Shown: piece after piece, positions 1-6,804 of the stretch
How positions within the stretch are numbered: position 1 is the stretch's first letter
Layout: every line of letters begins with the position of its first letter
DNA from: Candidatus Krumholzibacteriia bacterium
Lineage (GTDB): Bacteria; Krumholzibacteriota; Krumholzibacteriia; LZORAL124-64-63
Assembly (NCBI GenBank): GCA_016744275.1
Contig: JADGEP010000086.1
Span: 1-11,352 of the forward strand
Direction of reading: 5' to 3'
DNA: 11,352 nucleotides
Notes under the pieces: model-generated
Databases searched by the model: none
Told to the model about the DNA's origin: nothing
The model's input: only the letters and a program-made list of their open reading frames with translations
Made by a program: the position numbers and the translations under genes

Positions 1-271
1 CCGCTATCGTCTGGTAACTCTCCCACTCGATGTTGTTCGAGGGGTCGCCCAACCCGAAAACCGACGAGAGCAGCAACTGCACCGGGCTCGTCCGGCCGCC
101 GACGACCAGGTCCGTGCCCGAGATCGTGTTCGTGAAACTCAACTGCGCCTCGTGGCGAATTCGCTCCACCCCCAGCAGCAAAGCGACACTCAGCGCAATG
201 GCCATGACTGTGAGGCCAATGGTAAAACGGCGATTGCGGAGGGATTTGAGGGAAAGCACAAAAGGACTCAT
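1..271 (-). CDS. ABC transporter permease, FtsX/MacB/LolC type (N-terminal 90 residues; cut by window edge)
   Basis: The visible part is the N-terminus of an inner-membrane permease. It has a short basic cytoplasmic start (MSPFVLSLKSLRNRRF), then a transmembrane helix at about residues 18-35 (IGLTVMAIALSVALLLGV), then a periplasmic stretch with SGTDLVVGGRTSPVQLLL. That order (basic start, first helix, then a 'GTDLVVGGR'-like segment) is typical of FtsX/MacB-type permeases paired with LolD-like ATPases. The ATG overlaps the stop codon of the ATPase gene by 4 nt (ATGA), implying translational coupling and a shared complex. The protein runs off the left edge, so the C-terminal FtsX domain with three further helices is not seen. 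Substrate unknown. The family call is firm from context and moderate from the sequence alone. Confidence 0.8.
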   Translation of the reverse strand, partial: MSPFVLSLKSLRNRRFTIGLTVMAIALSVALLLGVERIRHEAQLSFTNTISGTDLVVGGRTSPVQLLLSSVFGLGDPSNNIEWESYQTIA

Positions 272-966
272 GGCATGACCCTGTCTGCGACCCCGGGATC
301 TGGGTTCAGGGAGATTGAGCGATCAAACAGCGGCGCGAGGGCGGAGTCATGACTGACGAATACCAGCGCGGACTCCGCTTTCCTGCATTCGGCGAAAAGC
401 AGTTCGATGAAGCTTTCACGATTGTCTGCATCCAGGGCAGATGTGGGTTCATCGGCAACAACGACTTCGGGCGAACCGATCAAGGCGCGCGTGGCGGCAA
501 CGCGCTGTTGCTGCCCGACGCTGAGATCCGTTACCGGCCGCTGAAGCAGGTCCTCCGTGAGTCCGATACGCTCCAGCAGTCGCCTCGCCTCATTTTCCGG
601 ATGCTGAGCCCGGGCCTTCACCTTGTCGGCACGCTGCTTGGAAAATCGCAGCGGCAGCGTGACGTTCTCGACCACGGTCAAGTAGGGCACCAGGTTAAAT
701 TGCTGAAAGATGTACCCGATATGATGCGCACGGAAACTGTCACGCTCCGGCCCGGACATGCGGTCGATCCGCCGATTCAGAATCGTGATTGATCCCTGCT
801 GCGGCTTGATAATTCCCGCCAAAAGGCTCAGCAGCGTACTTTTCCCGCTGCCACTGGCTCCATGAACGAAAAGTCGCTCGTTGCTTGCCACCTTCAGCTC
901 CGACAAGGCCAGCGCAGGTTCCTGCTGTCGCGGCCAGGTGTAGCTGATGTTCGACACTTCGATCAT
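268..966 (-). CDS. ABC transporter ATP-binding protein, LolD/MacB/DevA family
   Basis: A 232-residue ATPase that should energise the permease encoded directly after it. All nucleotide-binding motifs are visible and intact: Walker A GASGSGKST (36-44), Q-loop QQFN (88-91), signature LSVGQQQR (148-155), Walker B VVVADEPTSALD (168-179) and H-loop SHD (205-207). Length and motif spacing are normal for LolD-type subunits, which act with FtsX-like permeases in lipoprotein release, toxin or peptide efflux, or envelope remodelling instead of classical uptake. The start ATG lies 3 nt after the stop of the DUF3299 gene, and its own stop overlaps the permease start, so the three genes are one operon. The C-terminus is short. 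Substrate cannot be read from the sequence. Confidence 0.93.
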   Translation of the reverse strand: MIEVSNISYTWPRQQEPALALSELKVASNERLFVHGASGSGKSTLLSLLAGIIKPQQGSITILNRRIDRMSGPERDSFRAHHIGYIFQQFNLVPYLTVVENVTLPLRFSKQRADKVKARAQHPENEARRLLERIGLTEDLLQRPVTDLSVGQQQRVAATRALIGSPEVVVADEPTSALDADNRESFIELLFAECRKAESALVFVSHDSALAPLFDRSISLNPDPGVADRVMP

Positions 967-969
967 GTC

Positions 970-1704
970 CTAGTGCGCCTCCCCTCTTCTTGGTACGGCC
1001 TGCTCGCCCAACTCCTGATAACGTTCGACTCCGGCTTCACTCACCAAGTAGCTAATGCTGATCTCCGAGGAGCCGTCTACGAGGAACAGATCTTTGAACA
1101 CATTGTCGATCATGAGCTCGCCCGTGACCCAGACCGGTTCAAATTGGCTACGGACTTCAAAGGGCTGCTCCAGAGTCACGTAGACGATCTGGTTGGACGG
1201 AGGAGCAGGCGTATGGATACAGGCGCCGACCCACGGAACGAGCAGGAATTCGGTCACTTCCTTGCCTTGGAACTCGAGCGGCAGCAGGTAGCCGGGAATC
1301 TGGATCTGCTTGCCGTCGAGAGCAGAATTCGTGGAAATGGCGCGCCGGCGGCGCTGCTTCTTGATCACCTCGCGCTGGGCCAGGGTCTCCTCGACGTCAA
1401 TGCCCTGTTCGCTCAGCCAGGACTTGGCTTCTTCGGCCTCCTTTATCCTTTCTTCCGAAACGGCTTTGGGGAAACTCTGCTGCATGGAGACTGTGTTTTC
1501 GTAGATGCTCAACTTCAGCAGTTGCTCGCGGGTCATTTCCTTGAACGGATCTTCGATCGAGACCTCGACCCTGAGATCGTCCCAGTCGAGGACCAAGGGC
1601 TCCTGATCTGCGCCGAAAGCCGTATTCAGCCACACAACTGGGGCGAGGAAGAAGACGAGAAGCGCAATACTCGGCATAGGCGTGACGATCGATCGATAAT
1701 TCAT
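970..1704 (-). CDS. DUF3299 exported protein, first gene of the ABC operon
   Basis: A 244-residue exported protein. An N-terminal hydrophobic signal or anchor segment (about residues 10-30, ending NTAFGAD) is followed by the WDDL motif (41-44), a charged, probably helical stretch (about 84-122) and the DUF3299 core (about 125-225). The core contains GYLLPLEF, the hallmark GACIHTPAPPSNQIVYV with Cys162 and His164, and VWVTGELMI. DUF3299 is a small periplasmic domain with no defined biochemistry; C-x-H could bind a metal or haem, which is inference. I chose the ATG at 1704 because the signal peptide begins there; a GTG at 1749 would add 15 non-signal residues. DUF3299 genes recur next to LolD-like ATPase and FtsX permease genes. 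From memory, and not checked, a related Vibrio cluster has been linked to zinc, so a metal-related envelope transporter is possible. Confidence 0.85.
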   Translation of the reverse strand: MNYRSIVTPMPSIALLVFFLAPVVWLNTAFGADQEPLVLDWDDLRVEVSIEDPFKEMTREQLLKLSIYENTVSMQQSFPKAVSEERIKEAEEAKSWLSEQGIDVEETLAQREVIKKQRRRRAISTNSALDGKQIQIPGYLLPLEFQGKEVTEFLLVPWVGACIHTPAPPSNQIVYVTLEQPFEVRSQFEPVWVTGELMIDNVFKDLFLVDGSSEISISYLVSEAGVERYQELGEQAVPRRGEAH

Positions 1705-2008
1705 AATGGGTTTTCGCGGTCTTTCCTGATTGTGTGTGGGCGTAGTCACCGTGAGAGACCCAACCAGATCTGAATTTTAGAGGACACCTTGCACTTATAG
1801 ACGCGGGCCCGATTAATGTTTCCCCGTCTGTCTTGTGGGCTCGAGTATAGCACCTCACCCGGTCACACCCAAACAGTCCGTTCGCGTTGGTATTATTGCG
1901 GTTACGACAGACCGAGTACAGACAACCAGGCGCCCAGATGCTTCTTTCCCAAGGATAGGAAATACAACCGCCCACTCCCGACGCGCTGCGATCTCGACAT
2001 AACGCCGT
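1705..2008. other. intergenic region between the ABC operon and the secreted-protein gene
   Basis: About 300 nt with no supportable gene. It holds the 3' flank of the secreted-protein gene ending at 2009 and the candidate promoter at 1844-1872 for the downstream operon. A TTTCC/GGAAA inverted repeat near 1950 lacks a T-run, so I see no convincing terminator. Open frames crossing it are short and have no recognisable domains. Confidence 0.5.
1844..1872 (-). promoter_or_regulatory. candidate sigma70-like promoter for the DUF3299/ABC operon
   Basis: Read on the minus strand, TTGGGT (1867-1872) and TATACT (1844-1849) are separated by 17 nt. The -10 matches consensus at 5 of 6 positions; the -35 matches only TTG. 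It would give a leader of about 130 nt before the ATG at 1704. No convincing Zur- or Fur-like palindrome was found nearby. Spacing and position support the call; the weak -35 limits it. Confidence 0.35.
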
Positions 2009-3130
2009 TCAATCCCCCGACACTTCGGAGGGATCCTCATTCTTGGAGATCGTTCCGTAAGCAGTTGGGAAGTACATCAGGATCAGGTTGGCGTTGTAAA
2101 TATCGCATACTCCACCACTAAGTCGATCGCCGACCAGGTAAAAGGTGGCGATACCAGAACCGGAGACCGGAAACACGTCGGTTGTCGACAAAGAGGGAAC
2201 ACTTAAACCTCCGCCGGCTGCGGGCGGCCGGACATGAGTCACAATACTGTCAGAATCATGGGTCGCCGCGGTCGTGCTGATGCTCATTCTCACCCGTGAT
2301 TCTGTACCTGAATTGTGATAGATCTGTAGATTGGCAGTGCCAATGGCCACGACATAGCCGCTTGCGGGATGAAAAATCTGCTTCGTTGTGACATTCACAT
2401 CGGTGCTGTTCAATGAGAATGCAGAAGCATTCCTCACCGCAGCCACCCCAGGCTCGTCAAAGACGTCCGCAGCCCGAACCGAGTTGTCCAATATCTCGTC
2501 CGAGGCCACCCCACCACTGGCGATGTCGTCGGCCTCGAGGGAGTCGTTGAGAATGTCGATCCCGGTGAGAGTAGAATTGAGAACCTTCTCTCCGGTGACG
2601 GCGTTTTTGACCAGCATGTCTGTGGTGATGCCCTCGTTGGCCACGCTCAGCGTACCCGACGTCGTGATTGGTCCGCCGGTCAAGCCCGCTCCTGAACCGA
2701 CCTGGGTGACCGTACCAACTCCGCCACCGTCCCCACCGCTGACCACGGCCGAATCCGCGATGGCTGCGCGGTATGCCCAGGGCGTCGAGGTCACTTGCAG
2801 ACGCGGTGCGATTTCCATGTCGGTACCCACGGTAACACCAACCCATAACGCGTCTTCCTCCAGCACCGCAGGCGGCAGATCCACCAAACTGCCCAACAGC
2901 ACACTGAACACGCCCTCGAACACATTGACCAGAGTGTGGGTTTCAGTCCACAGTGCGGGATCCGCACCCGAACTCACATCATAGATGCGAAAGACGAGAT
3001 TAAAGTTTCCGTCCAGAGGCGTGCCGTCCAGATCCGAAACGTAACCTTGGTAGTTGAAGACATGCGGAACGGCGGCCGACGCTGAACCCGCCACCACAAT
3101 CATCAGCAGAAAAATCGATAGTCTCTTCAT
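2009..3130 (-). CDS. secreted surface protein with tail-fibre-like middle region
   Basis: A 373-residue exported protein. It has a clear signal peptide (MKRLSIFLLMIVVAGSASA, cleavage about residue 19-20), then an N-terminal domain with FNYQGYVSD, NLVFRIYD, GVFSVLLGS, LWVGVTVGTDMEIAPR and STPWAYRAA (about 24-125). This order is characteristic of a large set of secreted proteins in FCB-related and candidate-phylum bacteria. Residues about 137-215 (VTQVGSGAGLTGGPITTSG, followed by ITTDMLVKNAVTGEKVLN) resemble the repetitive shaft of phage tail fibres, suggesting a trimeric beta-structure. The C-terminal 150 residues look like a beta-sandwich head with no motif I can name. Its start is 15 nt after the stop of the FlgD-domain gene, with a weak AAAGAG ribosome site, so the two are probably co-transcribed. 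It may be a surface adhesin; the role is inference. Confidence 0.85.
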   Translation of the reverse strand: MKRLSIFLLMIVVAGSASAAVPHVFNYQGYVSDLDGTPLDGNFNLVFRIYDVSSGADPALWTETHTLVNVFEGVFSVLLGSLVDLPPAVLEEDALWVGVTVGTDMEIAPRLQVTSTPWAYRAAIADSAVVSGGDGGGVGTVTQVGSGAGLTGGPITTSGTLSVANEGITTDMLVKNAVTGEKVLNSTLTGIDILNDSLEADDIASGGVASDEILDNSVRAADVFDEPGVAAVRNASAFSLNSTDVNVTTKQIFHPASGYVVAIGTANLQIYHNSGTESRVRMSISTTAATHDSDSIVTHVRPPAAGGGLSVPSLSTTDVFPVSGSGIATFYLVGDRLSGGVCDIYNANLILMYFPTAYGTISKNEDPSEVSGD

Positions 3131-3145
3131 AGCGGACTCTTTCTA

Positions 3146-3694
3146 TTATTTGACCAAGAGCATTTTCGCGGTCTGGTGGTTGTTTCCGTTGACAAGGCGA
3201 TACAGATAAACCCCGGACGCGGCCTGGCCCCCGGCATCATCCCGCCCATCCCAGACTTCGCTGTAGATGCCCGGTGTGCGCATCTCGCTGACCAGCGTGC
3301 GGACTCTTTGGCCGCGCACGTCAAAAATTGCCAGCTCCAAGTACACGGGTTTGGTGATGCTGAAAGTGATGGTCGTCTGGGGATTGAACGGGTTCGGACT
3401 ATTCTGCCACAGGCGGTTGGTCAGCGGGGCCAGATCCTCGACCGGTGACACGGACAAGCCACGTTGCACCCGCCAGAACCCGGACCACACCACCGCCCCC
3501 GGGCTGCCGCCCACGCCCACAGGATGTGGCTGGCCCAGCGTGCCCTGGTGTCGATGCAATAGACTTTGGCCCCGCATACCGCCGCTTCCCAGTACGCTGG
3601 CCTCGAGTTGGTGATTCTGGGCCCAGGCCAGTCCCGGCAGCGCAATGCAGAGGCAGATGGCGACAACCAAGATGGTCGAATGGGTTTTATTCAT
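3146..3694 (-). CDS. secreted protein with FlgD-like (FlgD_ig) C-terminal domain
   Basis: A 182-residue exported protein. The signal peptide (about residues 1-26, ending GLAWAQ) is followed by a short GSGG...GTLGQPHPVG...SGFWRV segment (35-76). The C-terminal FlgD-like immunoglobulin domain has WQNSPNPFNPQTTITFSI (96-113), FDVRGQRVRTLV (124-135), WDGRDDAGG (148-156), ASGVYLYRL (159-167) and the usual basic end KMLLVK. In related phyla this domain closes many secreted and surface proteins, where it may serve as a sorting or anchoring module. The ATG at 3694 is preferred over an upstream TTG (3709) because GGAGG sits 8 nt before it. First gene of a likely pair with the tail-fibre-like protein. 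The body outside the domain is too short to suggest an activity. Confidence 0.85.
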   Translation of the reverse strand: MNKTHSTILVVAICLCIALPGLAWAQNHQLEASVLGSGGMRGQSLLHRHQGTLGQPHPVGVGGSPGAVVWSGFWRVQRGLSVSPVEDLAPLTNRLWQNSPNPFNPQTTITFSITKPVYLELAIFDVRGQRVRTLVSEMRTPGIYSEVWDGRDDAGGQAASGVYLYRLVNGNNHQTAKMLLVK

Positions 3695-3715
3695 GTCGAT
3701 GCCCTCCAAGAAAAA

Positions 3716-3730
3716 GGCGCAAACGGCGCC
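3716..3730 (-). terminator. GC hairpin followed by T5, between promoter and ribosome site
   Basis: On the minus strand GGCGC and GCGCC form a 5-bp stem around CGTTT, followed directly by TTTTT. It looks like a short intrinsic terminator. However, it lies between the predicted start point (about 3732) and the GGAGG site (3703-3707) of the FlgD-domain gene. It could end transcripts from the Fic remnant, attenuate this gene, or protect its 5' end. The stem is short, so terminator strength is doubtful. Confidence 0.35.
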
Positions 3731-3738
3731 CGGACAGC

Positions 3739-3747
3739 ATTATATCA
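3739..3747 (-). promoter_or_regulatory. extended -10 promoter TGATATAAT for the secreted-protein pair
   Basis: The minus strand reads TGATATAAT, a perfect -10 hexamer (3739-3744) with the TGn extension (3745-3747). No good -35 lies 17 nt upstream (ATCAAA), which is tolerated with an extended -10. The predicted start point near 3732 gives a leader of about 37 nt ending in GGAGG and the ATG at 3694. This is the strongest promoter-like sequence in the window. Confidence 0.6.
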
Positions 3748-3952
3748 TAAAACAAGAGTGTTTTGATCTGTTTATTTTGCAGCCGATCCAGATCGTGCCG
3801 CTGCGCCTTATCACCGCTGCGCAGCAGGGACAGCACGAGCACGACCGCGCCGGGAATCTTTCTCATCATCTTGAACTCCATCAGATGCAGGTTAATGTGC
3901 TCCACGGAACGGGCGAACGCGGTCCGCATGGCGTCCTCGTGTGGCAGGAGTG

Positions 3953-4273
3953 TTTGGCTACGCCAGCCTGCACCAGGTTTTCAATGCGGCAATATGGTTG
4001 CATGAAAATCTCGTCAACAAGTTCCCGGCTGTAGATCTTTGGCAGCTCCCCTTTGACCTGGGCGACGGTCATATCAACCAAGTTCCGGATCGCATTGATC
4101 TTGGCCAAGGTCCAAAGCGAAGTTTCACGCACCGCCTCCAGCATGTAGAGAATCCAGGGTTCCCAGTTTTCATTCTTCGTCACATCAATGAGCAGCTCGT
4201 AATAGTCATCCTTGTGCTGCATGATGTAGCGGCTCAGATAGGAGGACAGGCGGTGACTAGAGCTCTCTGGCAT
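3953..4273 (-). pseudogene. Fic-family protein, C-terminal remnant (decayed)
   Basis: The reading frame encodes only the region C-terminal to a Fic catalytic domain: YLSRYIMQHKDDYYELL, ENWEPWILYMLEAV, LPKIYSRELVDEIFMQPYCR and LVQAGVAK. These match the order in Fic proteins with a C-terminal winged helix, where similar segments follow the catalytic helix and end in a 'GIAKRQTA'-type recognition helix. Here similarity stops at GVAK (about 3953). The frame then continues as unrelated sequence and ends about 70 nt later. The catalytic HPFxDGNGR motif, the inhibitory motif and about 200 N-terminal residues are absent; upstream DNA belongs to the histidine kinase. No ribosome site is evident. The first aligned segment resembles residues 247-283 of the intact Fic protein here, but the later PKIYSRELV segment does not, so this is a different subfamily and not a recent duplicate. 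I call it a pseudogene. Confidence 0.7.
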
Positions 4274-4585
4274 TCTCAACACCTCCGGCCAACATATATT
4301 TCGGCTGAAACTACGAAACCGGTCGCCAAACTTCCCGGGGTGAGTGAATCCCTGTAAGCTCAGGTGAAACAACAACGTAGTGTTAACGAAAGGGCTGTAC
4401 GGGGGGAGTTGTGAGTGAGTTTACCCGGGCATAGAGGGGTATTAAAACCCGGCGAGCAGGCTATTCAAGATACCACTTGGGCTGTAACCTGTGTCTATCT
4501 CCCTTTGCTTTGGGGCAACGGGAAAAATTGTGCCATGCACCGCCATGGAGACAGGCTCGTAGCCATCCGGTTAGTCCTCTTTTGC
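4274..4585. other. non-coding stretch between the histidine kinase and the Fic remnant
   Basis: About 310 nt with no supportable gene and no recognisable Fic N-terminal sequence on either strand. It has a GGGT/ACCC hairpin near 4438-4451, nested in a longer CCGGG/CCCGG inverted repeat (about 4424-4454), without a T-run. It is presumably the 3' flank of the kinase gene plus decayed sequence. Confidence 0.45.
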
Positions 4586-6490
4586 TCAAGAAGTCGGTTT
4601 ACCGGCGTATTTTTCCAGTGCGGCCACCAGATTCAGTTTGCGCACCGGTTTTTTCAGGTAGTCGTCCATTCCAGATTCCAAACACAGATCTCGATCGCCG
4701 GCCAGCGCGTTGGCGGTCACTGCGATGATGGGAATGTGCTCGTTGGTGTCCTCTTCCAATTGTCGGATGTGTCGCGTGGCTTCGTACCCATCCATGACCG
4801 GCATCTGGCAATCCATCAGGATACAGGAATAGGAGTTTTCGTCGAGGGCTTCCAGGGCTTCTTCACCGTTCTCGGCAAGTTGGCTATTGTAACCTGCTTG
4901 TTCCAGGATCCTCTCAAGAACCAGACTGTTGAAACGGTTGTCTTCGACGATGAGTAAGGGGAGTGCCGTCGGCTCCCTATCGACAGGCGTCAAGCTTTCA
5001 CCGGCCTCGGCCGGAGTGGTCGCGAGGCTGATGGGGATACCGAAGCTGACCACCGTGCCTCGTGGCTCGTTAGCGACAAACTCCAACTTCCCCCCCAAGG
5101 CTTCCAGACAGAGGTCACCCAGGGCAAGGCCCAAACCGAAGCCCGCATGCCGTTTCTTGGTCGACATATCACCCTGGACAAAGGGCTCACGCAGTTCTTT
5201 CAACCGTTCAAGTTCGATGCCGCAACCGGAGTCGGTGATCCTGGCGTGAAGCTTGTGGTCATTGAAGTCGATCTCGACTCTCACCGAGCCGCTGTCTGAG
5301 AACTTCACCGCATTGTGTATTAACAGCCCCAGGGAACGTTCGAAGGCCCACTCGTCGAGGCAGACCCACTGGGGCACGTTTTCCGAGAGTGCGTACTCGA
5401 TCTGCAGCCCCTTTTTCCTGGCGGTAGCTTCAAACAGCTCATAGATCCGGCGGCAACAAGCTGGCAAGTCGATCGCTTTTACATGTTGTCTGCGATCCCG
5501 TGCTTCTGTCAGGTCCAATATACCGGTGAACAACTCCAGCAGCTGTTCACTCGACTCGCGTAGCAAACCAATCTCACTCTTCAGAGCGGTCTCTTGCGTC
5601 TCCAGAAGGAAGTCGGCGGTCCCAATGAGCGCGTTCAATGGCGTTCGTATCTCGTGGCTCATGTTTGCCATGAACCGATCCTTGACCTCGTTTGCAAGCC
5701 GAAGTTCCTCTTCCGCACGTCCGCGTTCCACGGCGAGGCCGGTCAATTGCGCCGCTGCCCGGAGCGTGCTGAGCTGCAAGACAGTCGGCGATCTGGGCTC
5801 CGGACTGTAGAGCGCCAGGGCTCCCATGACCCGCCCGCCCTTGGTGGCGAACGGATGCGACCAGCAAGCCGCCAGGCCGGCCTTCTTGGCGAGCTCGGCA
5901 AAGGGAACCCATAGTGGGTCTTTCTGGATGTCCTCGACGATCACCGGGACATTCCAGTATATCGCCGTGCCACACGCACCGACGGTGGGGCCAATTGCGT
6001 AGCCGTCGATCGCATTGTTGTAGTCGTCAGGGAGGCTGGGGCCGGCCCCCTTCACGAATCGCCCATGGGCAACAAGGAGGATGGAACATTTTAAGCCCGG
6101 GTTCTGCTCCTCAACGATCATGGCGATCTTGTGCAAGGTGCTCTTGACCGTAACTTCGGCTCCGTTCTCCTCGCTGGATGCGACGGCCTCGCAACTCTCG
6201 ACACACCGACCGAGTACGAAAGAGCTATCTTTCTGGCCCCGTATCCGTAGATCCAAGGAAAGCGAGGTGCCGTCGCTTGTTATGTGACGCACACGACAGT
6301 TCTCATCGCCGCCCTCAATCGCGCGACGATAGACCTGTCGATCATCAATCTCGACCCAGTCAATGAACGGTTTTAACCCAAGCTCTGCTTCGGTGAAACC
6401 CACCTTGGCAAGAAACGAAGGGTTGCAACGCACGAATCCGCCGGCCCGAGTTGAACGGACGATCATCGGTGGGTTGGTGTGTTCTTCCAT
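4586..6490 (-). CDS. soluble hybrid sensor histidine kinase (PAS-GAF-HisKA-HATPase-REC)
   Basis: A 634-residue cytoplasmic sensor kinase fused to a receiver domain. In order: a PAS fold (about 10-100), a GAF domain (about 115-255, with IGPTVGACGTAIYWNVPVI and WSHPFATKGG), a HisKA helix with phospho-accepting His279 in SHEIRTPLN, and a HATPase_c domain. The HATPase has an N-box around Asn393 (IHNAVKF), DSGCG (420-424) and GFGLGLA (450-456). The C-terminal receiver (about 512-628) has acidic Glu516/Asp517, phospho-acceptor Asp560 (ILMDCQMP), Thr592 and Lys614. All catalytic residues are present. No transmembrane segment is visible, so the signal should be cytoplasmic or a diffusible ligand. Output must pass to a separate phosphotransfer protein or regulator, since no HPt or DNA-binding domain is attached and none is encoded nearby. 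The start ATG has no strong Shine-Dalgarno site. Confidence 0.93.
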   Translation of the reverse strand: MEEHTNPPMIVRSTRAGGFVRCNPSFLAKVGFTEAELGLKPFIDWVEIDDRQVYRRAIEGGDENCRVRHITSDGTSLSLDLRIRGQKDSSFVLGRCVESCEAVASSEENGAEVTVKSTLHKIAMIVEEQNPGLKCSILLVAHGRFVKGAGPSLPDDYNNAIDGYAIGPTVGACGTAIYWNVPVIVEDIQKDPLWVPFAELAKKAGLAACWSHPFATKGGRVMGALALYSPEPRSPTVLQLSTLRAAAQLTGLAVERGRAEEELRLANEVKDRFMANMSHEIRTPLNALIGTADFLLETQETALKSEIGLLRESSEQLLELFTGILDLTEARDRRQHVKAIDLPACCRRIYELFEATARKKGLQIEYALSENVPQWVCLDEWAFERSLGLLIHNAVKFSDSGSVRVEIDFNDHKLHARITDSGCGIELERLKELREPFVQGDMSTKKRHAGFGLGLALGDLCLEALGGKLEFVANEPRGTVVSFGIPISLATTPAEAGESLTPVDREPTALPLLIVEDNRFNSLVLERILEQAGYNSQLAENGEEALEALDENSYSCILMDCQMPVMDGYEATRHIRQLEEDTNEHIPIIAVTANALAGDRDLCLESGMDDYLKKPVRKLNLVAALEKYAGKPTS

Positions 6491-6804
6491 GACTGTGCTC
6501 GATTCTATTTTCGGGTCGACTTTGCCCGGTTGAATTTGAATGTCCGGAGACAGCTCTTCACACCCATCGAGCCCGCAGCACGAGGGTTTCCTTTACTCAA
6601 ACCATCGGGTTCGAGGGCACCGGCCTTAAGTTCTATTACTGCGATTGGGTCTCTGACATTGGGGGCCTGGTGCGATGCATCTGGGCATATTTTTATCCAG
6701 GTCCTGTTGCCAAGTGGCGGAAATTGTGGGTACTTCGGCATAATTCGGCTACAATTTCCATCTGGCACAATCCACTATCCACCGGCTTCCCGAGGGAGAT
6801 TCCG
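6491..6804. other. divergent intergenic region, kinase / TPR gene
   Basis: About 310 nt separating two divergent genes, so both promoters should lie here. On the plus strand a -10-like TACAAT sits at 6750-6755 without a good -35 at normal spacing. On the minus strand TAGAAT lies very close to the kinase ATG. An imperfect inverted repeat, CTGG...CCAG around an AT-rich core, lies near 6680-6700. No gene-like open frame is convincing. Confidence 0.45.

Noticed and set aside
862..1773. A 303-codon plus-strand open frame opposite the DUF3299 gene
   Set aside because: It lies antisense to a well-supported gene, has no recognisable domain and no ribosome site; such frames are expected opposite GC-rich coding sequence.
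1885..1910. A GTTGGTATTATTGCGGTTAC stretch considered as a Zur- or Fur-type operator
   Set aside because: Only the outer few bases are symmetric when compared with the reverse complement; it is not a credible palindrome.
6670..6804. N-terminal extension of the TPR protein from an earlier in-frame ATG
   Set aside because: The ATG at 6805 has a Shine-Dalgarno site and starts a signal peptide; the extension would bury it.
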